This document shows, piece by piece, positions 8,163 to 16,926 of a stretch of DNA of 64,000 nucleotides (position 1 is its first letter; each line of letters opens with the position of its first letter). The stretch spans positions 1-64,000 of the forward strand of contig JAJTEF010000006.1 in NCBI GenBank assembly GCA_021300355.1, read 5' to 3'. The notes under the pieces were generated by a model. It worked only from the letters and a program-made list of their open reading frames with translations, did no database searches and was not told the origin of the DNA. The DNA is from Sphingomonadaceae bacterium. GTDB taxonomy: Bacteria > Pseudomonadota > Alphaproteobacteria > Sphingomonadales > Sphingomonadaceae. A program made the translations under genes and the position numbers.

Positions 8163-9314
8163 ATGACAGACATCATCATTCGGCCGGTTGTAACCAAGGC
8201 AGACAAACGCGCCTTTATTGACCTGCCGTTCCGGCTTTATGCGCATGATCCCAACTGGGTTCCGCCGTTGAAGAGCGATGTGATGGCGACCATTACGCCG
8301 GGTAAGAACCCATGGTTCGAACATGGTGAGGCGCAGCTTTTCCTCGCGGAAAAGGACGGGAAAGTTGTTGGCCGGATATCCGCACATTTGGATTTTCTCG
8401 CGCTGAAACAGCCGCCAGAACAAGGCATGGGCCCCGGCGTCGGCAATTGGGGATTTTTTGAGGCTGAAGATGAAGCCACCGGAAAGCTGCTGATTTCGGC
8501 CGCTGAAGATTGGCTGCGCAGCAAAAACATGGTGCGCTCACTCGGGCCGCTGAGCCTGTCCATCTGGGAAGAACCGGGCGTGTTGATTGATGGCCATGAC
8601 CATCCATCGACCGTGCTGATGGGCTATCATAACGCCGCCTATGGCGGTTGGATTGAGGCGGCGAGCTACGCCGGCATCAAAGATCTCTATACCTATCAAA
8701 TCCCGATTGATGTGCCGTTTCCGCCGCTGGTGGAACGCATTGTCGCGTCGGGTGAACGCAATGAACGCATTGTCATTCGTAAGGTAAACAAGGATAATTT
8801 TGACGCGGAAGCCGCGTTAATCCTGTCCATATTGAACGACGCGTGGAGCGGGAATTGGGGATTTGTGCCCATCACCGATGCCGAAGTCGCGCATACCGGA
8901 AAGCAGTTGAAACCGATCGTCTTTAACGACCTGATCCGGATTGCGGAGGTCGATGGTGAACCTGTCGCCTTCATGATGACATGGCCCGACATCAACGAGA
9001 AAATCGCTCAATTTGGTGGCAGCCTGTTCCCGTTCAACTGGGCGAAGCTTTTGTGGTGGCTGCGTGCGCCAAAGGTCAGCACGATGCGCGTGCCGTTGAT
9101 GGGCGTGATGAAAAAACTGCAGTCGACCCGCATGGCGAGCCAATTGGCGTTCATGATGGTCTCGCTCATTCGCGACGCATCCACCAGCCAATATGGCGCA
9201 AGCCGGGGTGAATTTGGCTGGGTCCTTGACGATAATGGTCCGATGCGATCGGTGGGTGAGGCGATTAACGGCAAAATCAACAAGGTATACCGCATCTACG
9301 AAAAGCAACTCTGA
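8163..9314 (+). CDS. GNAT-like N-acyltransferase, candidate bacterial ceramide synthase (bCerS-like)
   Basis: A 383-residue protein beginning IIRPVVTKADKRAFIDLPFRLY with PNWVPPLK, then an acyl-CoA-type fold (AQLFLAEKDGKVVGRISAHLD, WGFFEAEDEATGKLLISAAEDWL). This family has long carried misleading names. In Caulobacter a GNAT-like protein of this type acylates 3-ketosphinganine and is called bCerS. The call here combines general resemblance with location: the other expected ceramide genes (CerR-like, ACP, Spt, lipid kinase) lie within 8 kb. It starts 54 bases after lptG on the same strand. The acyltransferase fold is likely; ceramide synthesis is an inference that a targeted comparison would settle. 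Confidence 0.65.
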   Translation: MTDIIIRPVVTKADKRAFIDLPFRLYAHDPNWVPPLKSDVMATITPGKNPWFEHGEAQLFLAEKDGKVVGRISAHLDFLALKQPPEQGMGPGVGNWGFFEAEDEATGKLLISAAEDWLRSKNMVRSLGPLSLSIWEEPGVLIDGHDHPSTVLMGYHNAAYGGWIEAASYAGIKDLYTYQIPIDVPFPPLVERIVASGERNERIVIRKVNKDNFDAEAALILSILNDAWSGNWGFVPITDAEVAHTGKQLKPIVFNDLIRIAEVDGEPVAFMMTWPDINEKIAQFGGSLFPFNWAKLLWWLRAPKVSTMRVPLMGVMKKLQSTRMASQLAFMMVSLIRDASTSQYGASRGEFGWVLDDNGPMRSVGEAINGKINKVYRIYEKQL

Positions 9315-9338
9315 CGGCCTGCGCGGACATATGCTGGC

Positions 9339-9899
9339 GTGACGCGCATATATCGTCTTGATGCGCATTCCCGCGATATCGCCGCGGCCCTGTCCGCGGA
9401 CCAAGGTCCGGACCCATGGGGCGGTGGCGAGCCAAGGCCAGGGACATTCGCGCCGGTCGTCGTCCGATCATCCAAAACGGCACGGCGCTTTATCCGCCCG
9501 ATGGTGTGGGGCTATCCCGCGCCCAACAGCGTGACGCCCGCGGGCGATGTGCAATGGGTGACGTCGGTGCGCAATGTGGCGAGTCCGTTTTGGATCGGCA
9601 ATTTGCGGCATATTGAATTGCGTTGCCTCGTTCCGGCGACATCGATCGGCAACCAGCCACCGGCGCACCCCGACAGCGGCCCAGCACCGGTCTGCGCGAT
9701 GGCGGGCATTTGGCGGGACCTGACGGATATGCCGGTCTTTGCGATCATCACTGTTGATGATGACACAGATCCTACGAAAAAGCGCAGCACGCCGCTCATT
9801 CTCAACAGCGCGCAGCAGCACATGTGGCTGACGGCGGATTGGAAAGCGGCCTCTCGTCTGGTCCAGCCTGCGCAAAAGGAACCCATGGCATGTGCGTAG
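9339..9899 (+). CDS. Degenerate SRAP (YedK/HMCES)-like protein
   Basis: A 186-residue protein with a GTG start. RRFIRPMVWGYPAP, ASPFWIGNLRHIELRCLVPAT and DMPVFAIIT align with the SRAP family pattern (RPMVWGL, F..A...RCLVPA..YYEW, RMPVIL). SRAP proteins shield abasic sites through a catalytic cysteine at position 2. Here the N-terminus is TRIYRLDA, without that cysteine, and the usual Glu after RCLVPA is absent (ATSIGNQP). It therefore looks like an inactive or repurposed paralogue. Its end overlaps the start of the following NRDE gene by 10 bases, so the two are translationally coupled. Family membership is by pattern recall. Confidence 0.6.
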   Translation: MTRIYRLDAHSRDIAAALSADQGPDPWGGGEPRPGTFAPVVVRSSKTARRFIRPMVWGYPAPNSVTPAGDVQWVTSVRNVASPFWIGNLRHIELRCLVPATSIGNQPPAHPDSGPAPVCAMAGIWRDLTDMPVFAIITVDDDTDPTKKRSTPLILNSAQQHMWLTADWKAASRLVQPAQKEPMACA

Positions 9900-10594
9900 T
9901 ATCCATTGCGTGGGAGGCGCATTCGCGTTGGAAACTTATCGCCGTTGGCAACCGTGATGAATTTCACGACCGCGGGTCTGACGCGCTCAGTTCATGGGTG
10001 GACGCGCCGTCGATATTGGCGGGGCGCGATTTGCTGTCGGGCGGCACATGGATGGGTGTGCACAGCGATGGCCGCTTTGGTGTCGTCACCAACATACGCA
10101 ACCCCGATGGCCCCGACCCGACCAAAAGGTCGCGGGAGGCGCTGGTTACTGACTGGCTGTCTGGCGGGGTGCTTCCGACCGCTGTGGAGACATTTAGCCC
10201 CTTCAATCTGGTGCTGGCTGACAAGGATGGGCTGACGCATGTCGCGAACCGGCCCCGCGCGGTGCAGGAGAGATGGCCGGGCGGCATATATGGATTATCC
10301 AATGCGGAGACGGGCGCGCCATGGCCGCGCAAGGACCGGTTGAACCGCGCGCTGACAGAATGGTTTGCCGTCGATGGGCATGATCCGGTCGACCTATTCG
10401 ACGTTCTGTTGGATGAACAATGTCCTGTATCGGGCGATCCGCCGATCTTCATCCGCAATGACATTTACGGGACGCGCTGCAGTACACTGGTGGCCGTGGA
10501 TGGCGACGGTGGCGGGTTCATCACGGAACGGCGCTTTGACCGCGATGGCAATTTCGCCCGCGAGAGCCGTTTCGCATTTGATTGGCCAATCTAA
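9890..10594 (+). CDS. NRDE (TANGO2-like) family protein
   Basis: A 234-residue protein starting MCVVSIAWEAH. It carries the family signature GNRDEFHDRGSDAL near residues 20-33 and a following GGTWMGV and VVTNIRNP. The cysteine at position 2 resembles an N-terminal-nucleophile arrangement seen in this family. The eukaryotic relative TANGO2 is linked to heme or lipid handling; the bacterial function is not established. The ATG overlaps the end of the SRAP-like gene by 10 bases. The 3' end overlaps a 34-codon gene on the opposite strand by 4 bases. Confidence 0.85.
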   Translation: MCVVSIAWEAHSRWKLIAVGNRDEFHDRGSDALSSWVDAPSILAGRDLLSGGTWMGVHSDGRFGVVTNIRNPDGPDPTKRSREALVTDWLSGGVLPTAVETFSPFNLVLADKDGLTHVANRPRAVQERWPGGIYGLSNAETGAPWPRKDRLNRALTEWFAVDGHDPVDLFDVLLDEQCPVSGDPPIFIRNDIYGTRCSTLVAVDGDGGGFITERRFDRDGNFARESRFAFDWPI

Positions 10595-10695
10595 CGCGTG
10601 ATGGCTTCGCCGATAGAGGCGTAAATCATCACCACGGCAAAAGATGCGATCATGCCGATGAACAAGGCGACGGCGGGAATTTGCAAAACGTCCAT
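10591..10695 (-). CDS. 34-residue single-pass membrane peptide (unannotated small gene)
   Basis: A short frame too small for routine gene callers. It encodes MDVLQIPAVALFIGMIAS followed by FAVVMIYASIGEAITR, one hydrophobic helix over about residues 7-27 with a short basic tail. A GGAG Shine-Dalgarno lies 6 bases before the ATG on the minus strand, which strongly supports translation. The stop overlaps the convergent NRDE gene end by 4 bases. I do not recognise the peptide. It resembles small membrane subunits or stabilisers of oxidases and transporters in size and topology only. Confidence 0.6.
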   Translation of the reverse strand: MDVLQIPAVALFIGMIASFAVVMIYASIGEAITR

Positions 10696-10741
10696 ATCAG
10701 GCTCCTATATTGAGGAAGCCACTATGCACCGCGCAATCAGG

Positions 10742-11068
10742 TCATGCTTTGATCTGGATCAAATGGCCGACAATCGCGTCCATCGGCAACGGCCCGTAAA
10801 TATGCGGGAACAGCGCACCGCCGCGGGATACCTCCCATAGGATGGTCTCACCCAGATAGGCCAAGTTCACTTCGGCAATGACGAGGCCGTCTTGTCCCGC
10901 AAAATGCTTGTCCAACGTGCCCTGCAGCTGATCGGTCGCCGACAAATGAATATAGCCATCGGCCAGATCGACTGGCGCGCCGTGAAAGACGCCGTCGGCT
11001 TCAAACTGCGCCCATTGCGCGGCGGTGAATATTTTGAAGGCGGTATCGGGATGGCTATGTTCGGACAT
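10742..11068 (-). CDS. DUF952 domain protein
   Basis: A 108-residue cytoplasmic protein with the DUF952 pattern: FKIFTAAQWAQFEADGVFHG, then DGYIHLSATDQLQGTLDKHFAG and a C-terminal PHIYGPLPMDAIV. The family is related in fold to glutathione-S-transferase-associated or tRNA-ligase-adjacent domains, but no reaction is known to me. It lies 46 bases downstream of the start of the minus-strand 34-residue peptide gene and 70 bases after the YdcH-like gene, all on the minus strand. Nothing unusual is seen. Confidence 0.85.
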   Translation of the reverse strand: MSEHSHPDTAFKIFTAAQWAQFEADGVFHGAPVDLADGYIHLSATDQLQGTLDKHFAGQDGLVIAEVNLAYLGETILWEVSRGGALFPHIYGPLPMDAIVGHLIQIKA

Positions 11069-11138
11069 GCCCAGCCCATGCCGAAAAGCGGGGGTGGGCG
11101 CAAGCGGTGCATAGGAAGCCGGCCCGCCCGTGTACCGG

Positions 11139-11384
11139 CTATGCCGACACGTTTTTGACCATCACCGCGACCTGATCCAGGATCGAAAGCCGCTCTTTCT
11201 TCAACGCCTCTGTCCGGTCGTCGGATGCAGGCTCAATCCCGCTGTCGATCCGGTGAATTTCGCGGTTCACATCATGATATTGCGCCGCAAGCTTGCCGAA
11301 ATGTTCATTGCCGATTTTCAACGCGTGCAAGGCGTCGGCGGCGTCGGGGAATTCGGCATGGAGATCATGGGGGGTATGCGACAT
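11139..11384 (-). CDS. YdcH family (DUF465) small protein
   Basis: An 81-residue, highly charged, mostly helical protein. The family signature is visible as FGKLAAQYHDVNREIHRIDSG followed by EALKKERLSILDQVAVMV. DUF465 proteins are short coiled-coil proteins of unknown role, common in Proteobacteria. The 242 bases between this gene and nrdB contain no other gene that I can support. Confidence 0.85.
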   Translation of the reverse strand: MSHTPHDLHAEFPDAADALHALKIGNEHFGKLAAQYHDVNREIHRIDSGIEPASDDRTEALKKERLSILDQVAVMVKNVSA

Positions 11385-11626
11385 GGCTATGGTTCCTTTT
11401 CAAACGGGATAACACGCGCGTGGCCGAAATGGGCCCGCCCCGCATTGCGCCAAATCAAAGATTGCCGCGTGGCGCAGCGCCCCCGCCCTAATTGCGCGCA
11501 CGACTTTAGAGCGATCGGCGTCAGGCGCCGTCGCTTCGTTTATGTCTATCTATGGAATATATGGGTCGCGGTCGTCAGGTGGAAACGGCGTGGTCTCCAT
11601 CCTGAAGACAGGCGACGGGGGGCGGA

Positions 11627-12679
11627 TTATTCCGCGGCGACCCCGGCTTGTTCGAACATATCGACGCCGTCATTTTCGGCGATCGGCTCAATGCCGATGA
11701 TCTTTTTCTTACGATTGTCAAAGCTATCCCACACTTGGCCCCAATCGCCGCGGGTCGACGCCTTGCTGTACTCGGTCGCGCGGGTTTCGAAGAAGTTGGC
11801 GTGCTCGACGCCGTTCAACAATGGCGCGAGCCATGGCAGCGGGTGGTCTTCGACCATGTAGATTGCGGGCAGGCCAAGCTGCCCCAAACGCCAATCTGCG
11901 ATGTAGCGGATGTAGCGTTTGATTTCCTTGGCGGTCATGCCGGGGACGGGGCCCATTTCGAACGCAAGGTCGATGAACGCGTCTTCCAAACGGACAACCT
12001 TTTGGCAGCAATCGATAATGTCTTCCTTCACCGACTTGGTGAGGCAGCCGCGCTCTGCACAAAATGCGTGGAACAGCTTGGTAATGCCTTCGCAGTGCAG
12101 CGATTCGTCGCGGACCGACCAGGATACGATTTGCCCCATGCCCTTCATCTTGTTGAAGCGCGGGAAGTTCATCAGCATCGCGAAGGATGCGAACAGTTGC
12201 AGCCCTTCGGTAAAGCCGCCGAACATCGCCAATGTGCGGGCAATGTCTTCGTCGGTGTCGACGCCGAATTGGTGGATATAATCAACCTTCGCCGCCATTT
12301 CTTCATATTCGAGGAAGGCCGAATATTCGGACTCGGGCATGCCAATGGTGTCCAGCAAGTGGCTATATGCCGCGACGTGGACGGTTTCCATGTTGGAAAA
12401 CGCGGTCAGCATCATCTTCACTTCGGTCGGTTTGAACACGCGGCCGTAATTTTCGTGGTAGCAATTCTGCACCTCGATATCGGCTTGGGTGAAGAAGCGG
12501 AAGATTTGCGTGAGCAGGTTGCGTTCGTGGTCCGAAAGCTTCTGCGCCCAATCGCGGCAATCTTCGCCCAAGGGCACTTCTTCGGGCAGCCAATGGATCT
12601 GCTGTTGGCGTTTCCAAAAGTCATAGGCCCAAGGATATTCAAAAGGCTTGTAGCTATTGCGTGCTTGTAACAATGACAT
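11627..12679 (-). CDS. nrdB: Ribonucleoside-diphosphate reductase class Ia, beta subunit
   Basis: A 350-residue diiron-tyrosyl radical subunit that generates the radical for dNTP synthesis. Iron ligands are D67 (TQADIEV), E98 and H101 in NMETVHVAAYSHLLD, and the later RDESLHCEG pair. The radical tyrosine is Y105, four residues after H101, so this is the ordinary tyrosyl-radical type. No ATP-cone is attached to the N-terminus. The start follows the nrdA stop by 55 bases, and the two are clearly one unit. The acidic C-terminal tail (NDGVDMFEQ) is the part expected to dock in NrdA. Confidence 0.95.
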   Translation of the reverse strand: MSLLQARNSYKPFEYPWAYDFWKRQQQIHWLPEEVPLGEDCRDWAQKLSDHERNLLTQIFRFFTQADIEVQNCYHENYGRVFKPTEVKMMLTAFSNMETVHVAAYSHLLDTIGMPESEYSAFLEYEEMAAKVDYIHQFGVDTDEDIARTLAMFGGFTEGLQLFASFAMLMNFPRFNKMKGMGQIVSWSVRDESLHCEGITKLFHAFCAERGCLTKSVKEDIIDCCQKVVRLEDAFIDLAFEMGPVPGMTAKEIKRYIRYIADWRLGQLGLPAIYMVEDHPLPWLAPLLNGVEHANFFETRATEYSKASTRGDWGQVWDSFDNRKKKIIGIEPIAENDGVDMFEQAGVAAE

Positions 12680-12734
12680 GTCGGTTTCCTTGGGTCTTTA
12701 ACTGTTCAATACGGTTGGTCGTGTCCCTTTTGCC

Positions 12735-14681
12735 TTATTGGCAGGCGAGGCACTCTTCGTAATCGGTTTGCGCGGCAAGCTCCATCACGGGCAGTTCGGC
12801 GGTGTTGTCCGCCTCCACCCCGCCGGCAAAGCCAGCGCGCTGAATGCTCTTCGAACGCAGATAATATAGCGATTTCACGCCCAATTCCCATGCGCGGAAG
12901 TGGAGCATGAGAAGGTCCCATTTTTCCACATCGGCGGGGATGTACAGGTTCAGCGATGTCGCCTGATCAATATAAGGCGTGCGGTCCGCGGCCAGTTCGA
13001 TCAACCAACGCTGGTCGATTTCAAAGCTGGTCTTGAACGTGTCCTTCTCCTCTGGCGTCAAGAAGTCGAGATGTTGGACAGAGCCGCCCTTTTCAAGGAT
13101 GCTGTTCCACACATTGGTCGAATCCTTCGCCTTTTCCTGCAACAGCTTTTCCAGATACGGATTCTTCACGATGAAGCTGCCCGAAAGCGTCTTGTGCGTG
13201 TAAATATTCGCCGGAATCGGCTCAATACACGCGCTGGTGCCGCCGCAAATGATCGAAATCGACGCGGTCGGCGCAATCGCCATTTTGCAGGAAAAGCGCT
13301 CCATAACGCCCATTTCCTCAGCATCAGGGCAGGCCCCCCGCTCATTGGCCAGCATCATCGACGCCTCATCAACCTGCGCCCGAATGTGCTTGAAGAACTT
13401 CATGTTCCAAGATTTGGCAAGCGCGCTTTCAAAGCCAACGCCGCGTGACTGCAGGAAGCTGTGATAGCCCATGACGCCCAAACCAACCGAACGTTCACGA
13501 CCGGCCGAATATTTGGCGCGCGACATTTCGTCCGGCGCGCGGTCGATAAAGTCCTGAAGCACGTTGTCGAGCATGCGCATGACATCTTCGATGAAGACCT
13601 TGTCGCCGTTCCATTCATCCCAAGTTTCGAGATTGAGCGACGACAGACAGCAGACCGCAGTCCGGTCATTACCCAAATGGTCGTGACCCGTTGGCAAGGT
13701 AATTTCGCTGCAAAGATTGGACGTCGACACTTTCAGACCAAGATCGCGGTGATGCTTGGGCATCGCGTTGTTCACGGTGTCGCTGAAGATGATATAAGGC
13801 TCGCCCGTCGCAAGGCGGGTTTCCACCAGCTTTTGGAATAGCGAGCGTGCATCAACCGTGCTGCGCACTTCGCCCGTTTTGGGCGAACGCAGGTTGAACT
13901 CTTCGCCAGCGCGGACGGCTTCCATGAATTCGTCCGACAGCAACACGCCATGGTGCAAGTTCAGCGCCTTGCGGTTGAAGTCGCCCGATGGCTTGCGGAT
14001 TTCAAGGAACTCTTCGATTTCAGGATGGCTGACATCGAGATAGCACGCGGCCGAACCACGACGCAGCGAACCTTGCGAGATGGCGAGTGTCAGGCTGTCC
14101 ATAACGCGGACAAACGGAATGATGCCGCTGGTCTTGCCGTTGAGGCCAACAGGCTCGCCAATGCCGCGCACATTGCCCCAATAGGTCCCAATGCCGCCGC
14201 CGCGTGATGCGAGCCAGACGTTCTCGTTCCATGTGTTGACGATGCCTTCCAAGCTGTCATCGACGCTGTTCAGATAGCAGCTGATAGGAAGACCACGGCC
14301 CGTTCCGCCGTTTGACAGCACGGGCGTTGCCGGCATGAACCAAAGCCGCGAGATATAGTCATAGAGCCGCTGGGCATGATCCTGATCATCCGCATATGCC
14401 GACGCAACGCGGGCAAACAGGTCCTGATAGCTTTCGCCTGGCAACAAATAACGGTCCTGCAGCGTGTCCTTGCCAAATTCGGTCAGCAGGGCGTCGCGCG
14501 ACGAATCCGTCACAACGCTGAAACGGCGCTCGTCAACGGATTTGCTCGACACGGCTTTCTTGTCGTCAGCCGGCTTGGTCTCGGCCTCAACCTTCACAGC
14601 TTCGGTAGCAACTTTTTCAAGCATATCAGTCATCATTGCGGTCATATCGTCGGCCCCTTGGCCTGTATCCCTGAAATCCAT
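12735..14681 (-). CDS. nrdA: Ribonucleoside-diphosphate reductase class Ia, alpha subunit lacking ATP-cone
   Basis: A 648-residue catalytic subunit. Visible active-site parts are GLPISCYLN (redox cysteine), NLCSEI (the N, C, E catalytic triad), CCLSSLNL (second redox cysteine) and a C-terminal ECLACQ shuttle pair. The fold begins around residue 50 (DERRFSVVTDSSRDALLTEF). It has no ~90-residue ATP-cone at the N-terminus, which the 761-residue E. coli enzyme has, so dATP feedback through that domain should be missing. Several in-frame ATGs near 14645-14681 leave the exact start open. The gene is transcribed with nrdB from the long gap at 14682-15322. Confidence 0.95.
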   Translation of the reverse strand: MDFRDTGQGADDMTAMMTDMLEKVATEAVKVEAETKPADDKKAVSSKSVDERRFSVVTDSSRDALLTEFGKDTLQDRYLLPGESYQDLFARVASAYADDQDHAQRLYDYISRLWFMPATPVLSNGGTGRGLPISCYLNSVDDSLEGIVNTWNENVWLASRGGGIGTYWGNVRGIGEPVGLNGKTSGIIPFVRVMDSLTLAISQGSLRRGSAACYLDVSHPEIEEFLEIRKPSGDFNRKALNLHHGVLLSDEFMEAVRAGEEFNLRSPKTGEVRSTVDARSLFQKLVETRLATGEPYIIFSDTVNNAMPKHHRDLGLKVSTSNLCSEITLPTGHDHLGNDRTAVCCLSSLNLETWDEWNGDKVFIEDVMRMLDNVLQDFIDRAPDEMSRAKYSAGRERSVGLGVMGYHSFLQSRGVGFESALAKSWNMKFFKHIRAQVDEASMMLANERGACPDAEEMGVMERFSCKMAIAPTASISIICGGTSACIEPIPANIYTHKTLSGSFIVKNPYLEKLLQEKAKDSTNVWNSILEKGGSVQHLDFLTPEEKDTFKTSFEIDQRWLIELAADRTPYIDQATSLNLYIPADVEKWDLLMLHFRAWELGVKSLYYLRSKSIQRAGFAGGVEADNTAELPVMELAAQTDYEECLACQ

Positions 14682-15322
14682 TTAACCCGTTGCTCCATTC
14701 ATTACGGCGACCCGAAACTGGATGCCGGTTTTCCGGCGGCCAGCGACCAGTTCAAATATCTGTCGGGAACGCGTGTTCCCATATTGTTCGACTCAGGGCG
14801 CGAAACTCCCTGTTAGCATTTTTTGACCACGCCAGGCGGTATATTTTCACTTGTCCCCAGCTTATCGACGGGAAAAATCCCCCCAACAACAGAATCACTA
14901 TCTGAAGCTGCAAGCACAAATTGTGGTAATGCCCCCTATGACCAACCGCTACCTATAGTGCCTTATTCATTTTCAGACGCAAGGGGGTAAATTGTAAATT
15001 AACCTTTCAATTCGTCGCTATTCTGATTCCATTCGTCGCACATGTCTGCGGACAAAAGGTAGCGACGCGTGGACGTTCTAAGTGTTGTAGAGGGCGCAAG
15101 ATGGAAAATGACGAATTAACAATATTTCTGGCGTCGAAGTGAACCCAATCCTTCGAACCACATATTTTAGATAAAAACCGGGTAACCGCATCATCCAGAC
15201 GGGACAAATGTGGCCGGCGCATCGGTCGTGCGCTAATATTGATTCAGCCGGTCAGAATGATGCTTGTATCAGTCCCCCGGGACGTTAATGGCGTGGGGGT
15301 TCTATCCAGTCCGGGGCCTTAT
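14682..15322. other. Intergenic region between nrdA and fumarase; no gene seen
   Basis: About 640 bases of divergent promoter DNA. It holds a CACAA-A-TTGTG dyad at 14915-14925 and, 34 bases on, a TATAGTG-containing stretch at 14949-14960 that faintly recalls an NrdR box. A 9-base direct repeat ATTCGTCGC occurs at 15010-15018 and 15031-15039 (21-base period), with a GACGAAT reverse copy near 15110. Short frames here have no recognisable protein character. No tRNA or known riboswitch was identified. Confidence 0.5.
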
Positions 15323-16849
15323 ATGACCGTCACCATCCGCAATTCCGATTTGATCGACAGCGTCGCCGACGCGCTGCAATATATCAGCTATTTTCACCCG
15401 ATGGATTATATCCGGGCATTGGGTGATGCATATACCGCCGAACAGTCGCCTGCGGCAAAGGATGCGATCGCCCAAATTCTGACCAACAGCCGGATGTGCG
15501 CCGAAGGACATCGACCCATTTGTCAGGACACGGGCATCGTCAATGTCTTCGTCAAATGGGGGATGGATTGCCGGCTGGAGGATACGTCCGCGTCGCTTCA
15601 GGAGGTGATCGACGAAGGCGTGCGCCGTGCCTATCTGCACCCTGACAACAAGCTGCGCGCCTCGGTATTGGCCGACCCTGCTTTCACGCGGCGTAACACC
15701 AAAGATAACACGCCCTGCGTCCTGCATGTCGAAATGGTCGCCGGTTCAAAAGTTTCGGTTGATGTTGCGGCCAAGGGCGGCGGCAGCGAGAATAAGTCAA
15801 AGTTCAAGATGATGAACCCGTCAGACAATATCGTCGACTGGGTCGTTGAAATGTTGCCGCAAATGGGCGCTGGCTGGTGCCCGCCCGGAATGCTGGGCAT
15901 TGGTATCGGCGGGACCGCGGAGCATTGTGTCTTGCTGGCCAAGCAAGCGTTGATGGAGCCTATCGATATGGGGCCGCTAAAAGCACGCGGCCCACAAAAT
16001 GATATTGAGGCGATGCGCATTGAGATTTTTGACAAGGTCAATGCGTTGGGTATCGGCGCGCAGGGGCTTGGCGGGCTCTCGACCATCCTTGATGTAAAAA
16101 TCATGGATGCACCATGTCATGCTGCGGGCAAGCCAGTTGCGATGATTCCCAACTGTGCGGCGACGCGTCATGCACATTTCACGCTGAACGGGTCGGGCCC
16201 TGCCTATCTGGAGGCGCCGAAGCTGGACGCATGGCCAAAGGTAGATTGGAAACCCGACACAGCCGCGATCCGCGTGGATTTGGACGCGTTGACCCCCGAA
16301 ACCGTTGCCAGTTGGAAACAGGGCGACCGTCTGTTGTTAAACGGCAAGATGCTGACCGGGCGAGATGCCGCACATAAACGCATCGCCGACATGCTGGCGA
16401 AAGGCGAAGAGCTGCCCGTCAGCTTTAAAGGGCGGATGATTTATTATGTTGGCCCAGTCGATCCGGTGGGTGAAGAAATTGTTGGCCCCGCTGGGCCGAC
16501 GACGGCTACGCGCATGGACAAGTTCATGGACATGATGCTTGAACAGGGATTGCTGGCATGCGTTGGTAAAGCGGAGCGCGGTCCGGCGGCAACACAAGCC
16601 ATCGCCAAGCATAAGAGCGCATATCTCATGGCCGTTGGCGGCGCAGCCTATTTGGTGGCGCGCGCGATCAAGGGCAGCAAGGTCGTCGGTTTCGAAGATC
16701 TGGGCATGGAAGCAATCTACGAATTTGAAGTGCAAGACTTCCCCGTCACCGTCGCGGTCGACAGCGACGGCAACAATGTGCATCAACTGGCCCCTGCTTA
16801 TTGGCAAAAGCGGATCAAGGACGAGGGATTGTTAGAAAACGCGGGCTAG
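15323..16849 (+). CDS. Class I (iron-sulfur) fumarate hydratase
   Basis: A 508-residue FumA/FumB-type enzyme interconverting fumarate and malate in the TCA cycle. Cluster cysteines are visible in CQDTGIVNVFVKWG, in GWCPPGMLGIGIGGTAEHC, and in PNCAATRHAHF. The C-terminal beta domain starts about residue 350 (LTGRDAAHKRIADML, GPVDPVGEEIVGPAGPTTATRMD). I take the ATG at 15323 (MTVTIRNSDL). A TTG 84 bases upstream would add a low-complexity, unconserved-looking leader. The class I enzyme is oxygen-sensitive compared with FumC; whether a FumC exists elsewhere cannot be seen. Confidence 0.92.
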   Translation: MTVTIRNSDLIDSVADALQYISYFHPMDYIRALGDAYTAEQSPAAKDAIAQILTNSRMCAEGHRPICQDTGIVNVFVKWGMDCRLEDTSASLQEVIDEGVRRAYLHPDNKLRASVLADPAFTRRNTKDNTPCVLHVEMVAGSKVSVDVAAKGGGSENKSKFKMMNPSDNIVDWVVEMLPQMGAGWCPPGMLGIGIGGTAEHCVLLAKQALMEPIDMGPLKARGPQNDIEAMRIEIFDKVNALGIGAQGLGGLSTILDVKIMDAPCHAAGKPVAMIPNCAATRHAHFTLNGSGPAYLEAPKLDAWPKVDWKPDTAAIRVDLDALTPETVASWKQGDRLLLNGKMLTGRDAAHKRIADMLAKGEELPVSFKGRMIYYVGPVDPVGEEIVGPAGPTTATRMDKFMDMMLEQGLLACVGKAERGPAATQAIAKHKSAYLMAVGGAAYLVARAIKGSKVVGFEDLGMEAIYEFEVQDFPVTVAVDSDGNNVHQLAPAYWQKRIKDEGLLENAG

Positions 16850-16926
16850 TTTTTCGGCAGCCTTCAACTTTCCGCATCATATAGCGTTGTTGACATTGAC
16901 CTCATGTGGGCCTGTTATCGGCAGCA

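Noticed and set aside
14940-14965. NrdR-box-like TATAGTG stretch before nrdA
   Set aside because: The left half matches the 16-base consensus at only 5 of 8 positions, and its partner dyad is too short and 2-3 bases off in spacing.
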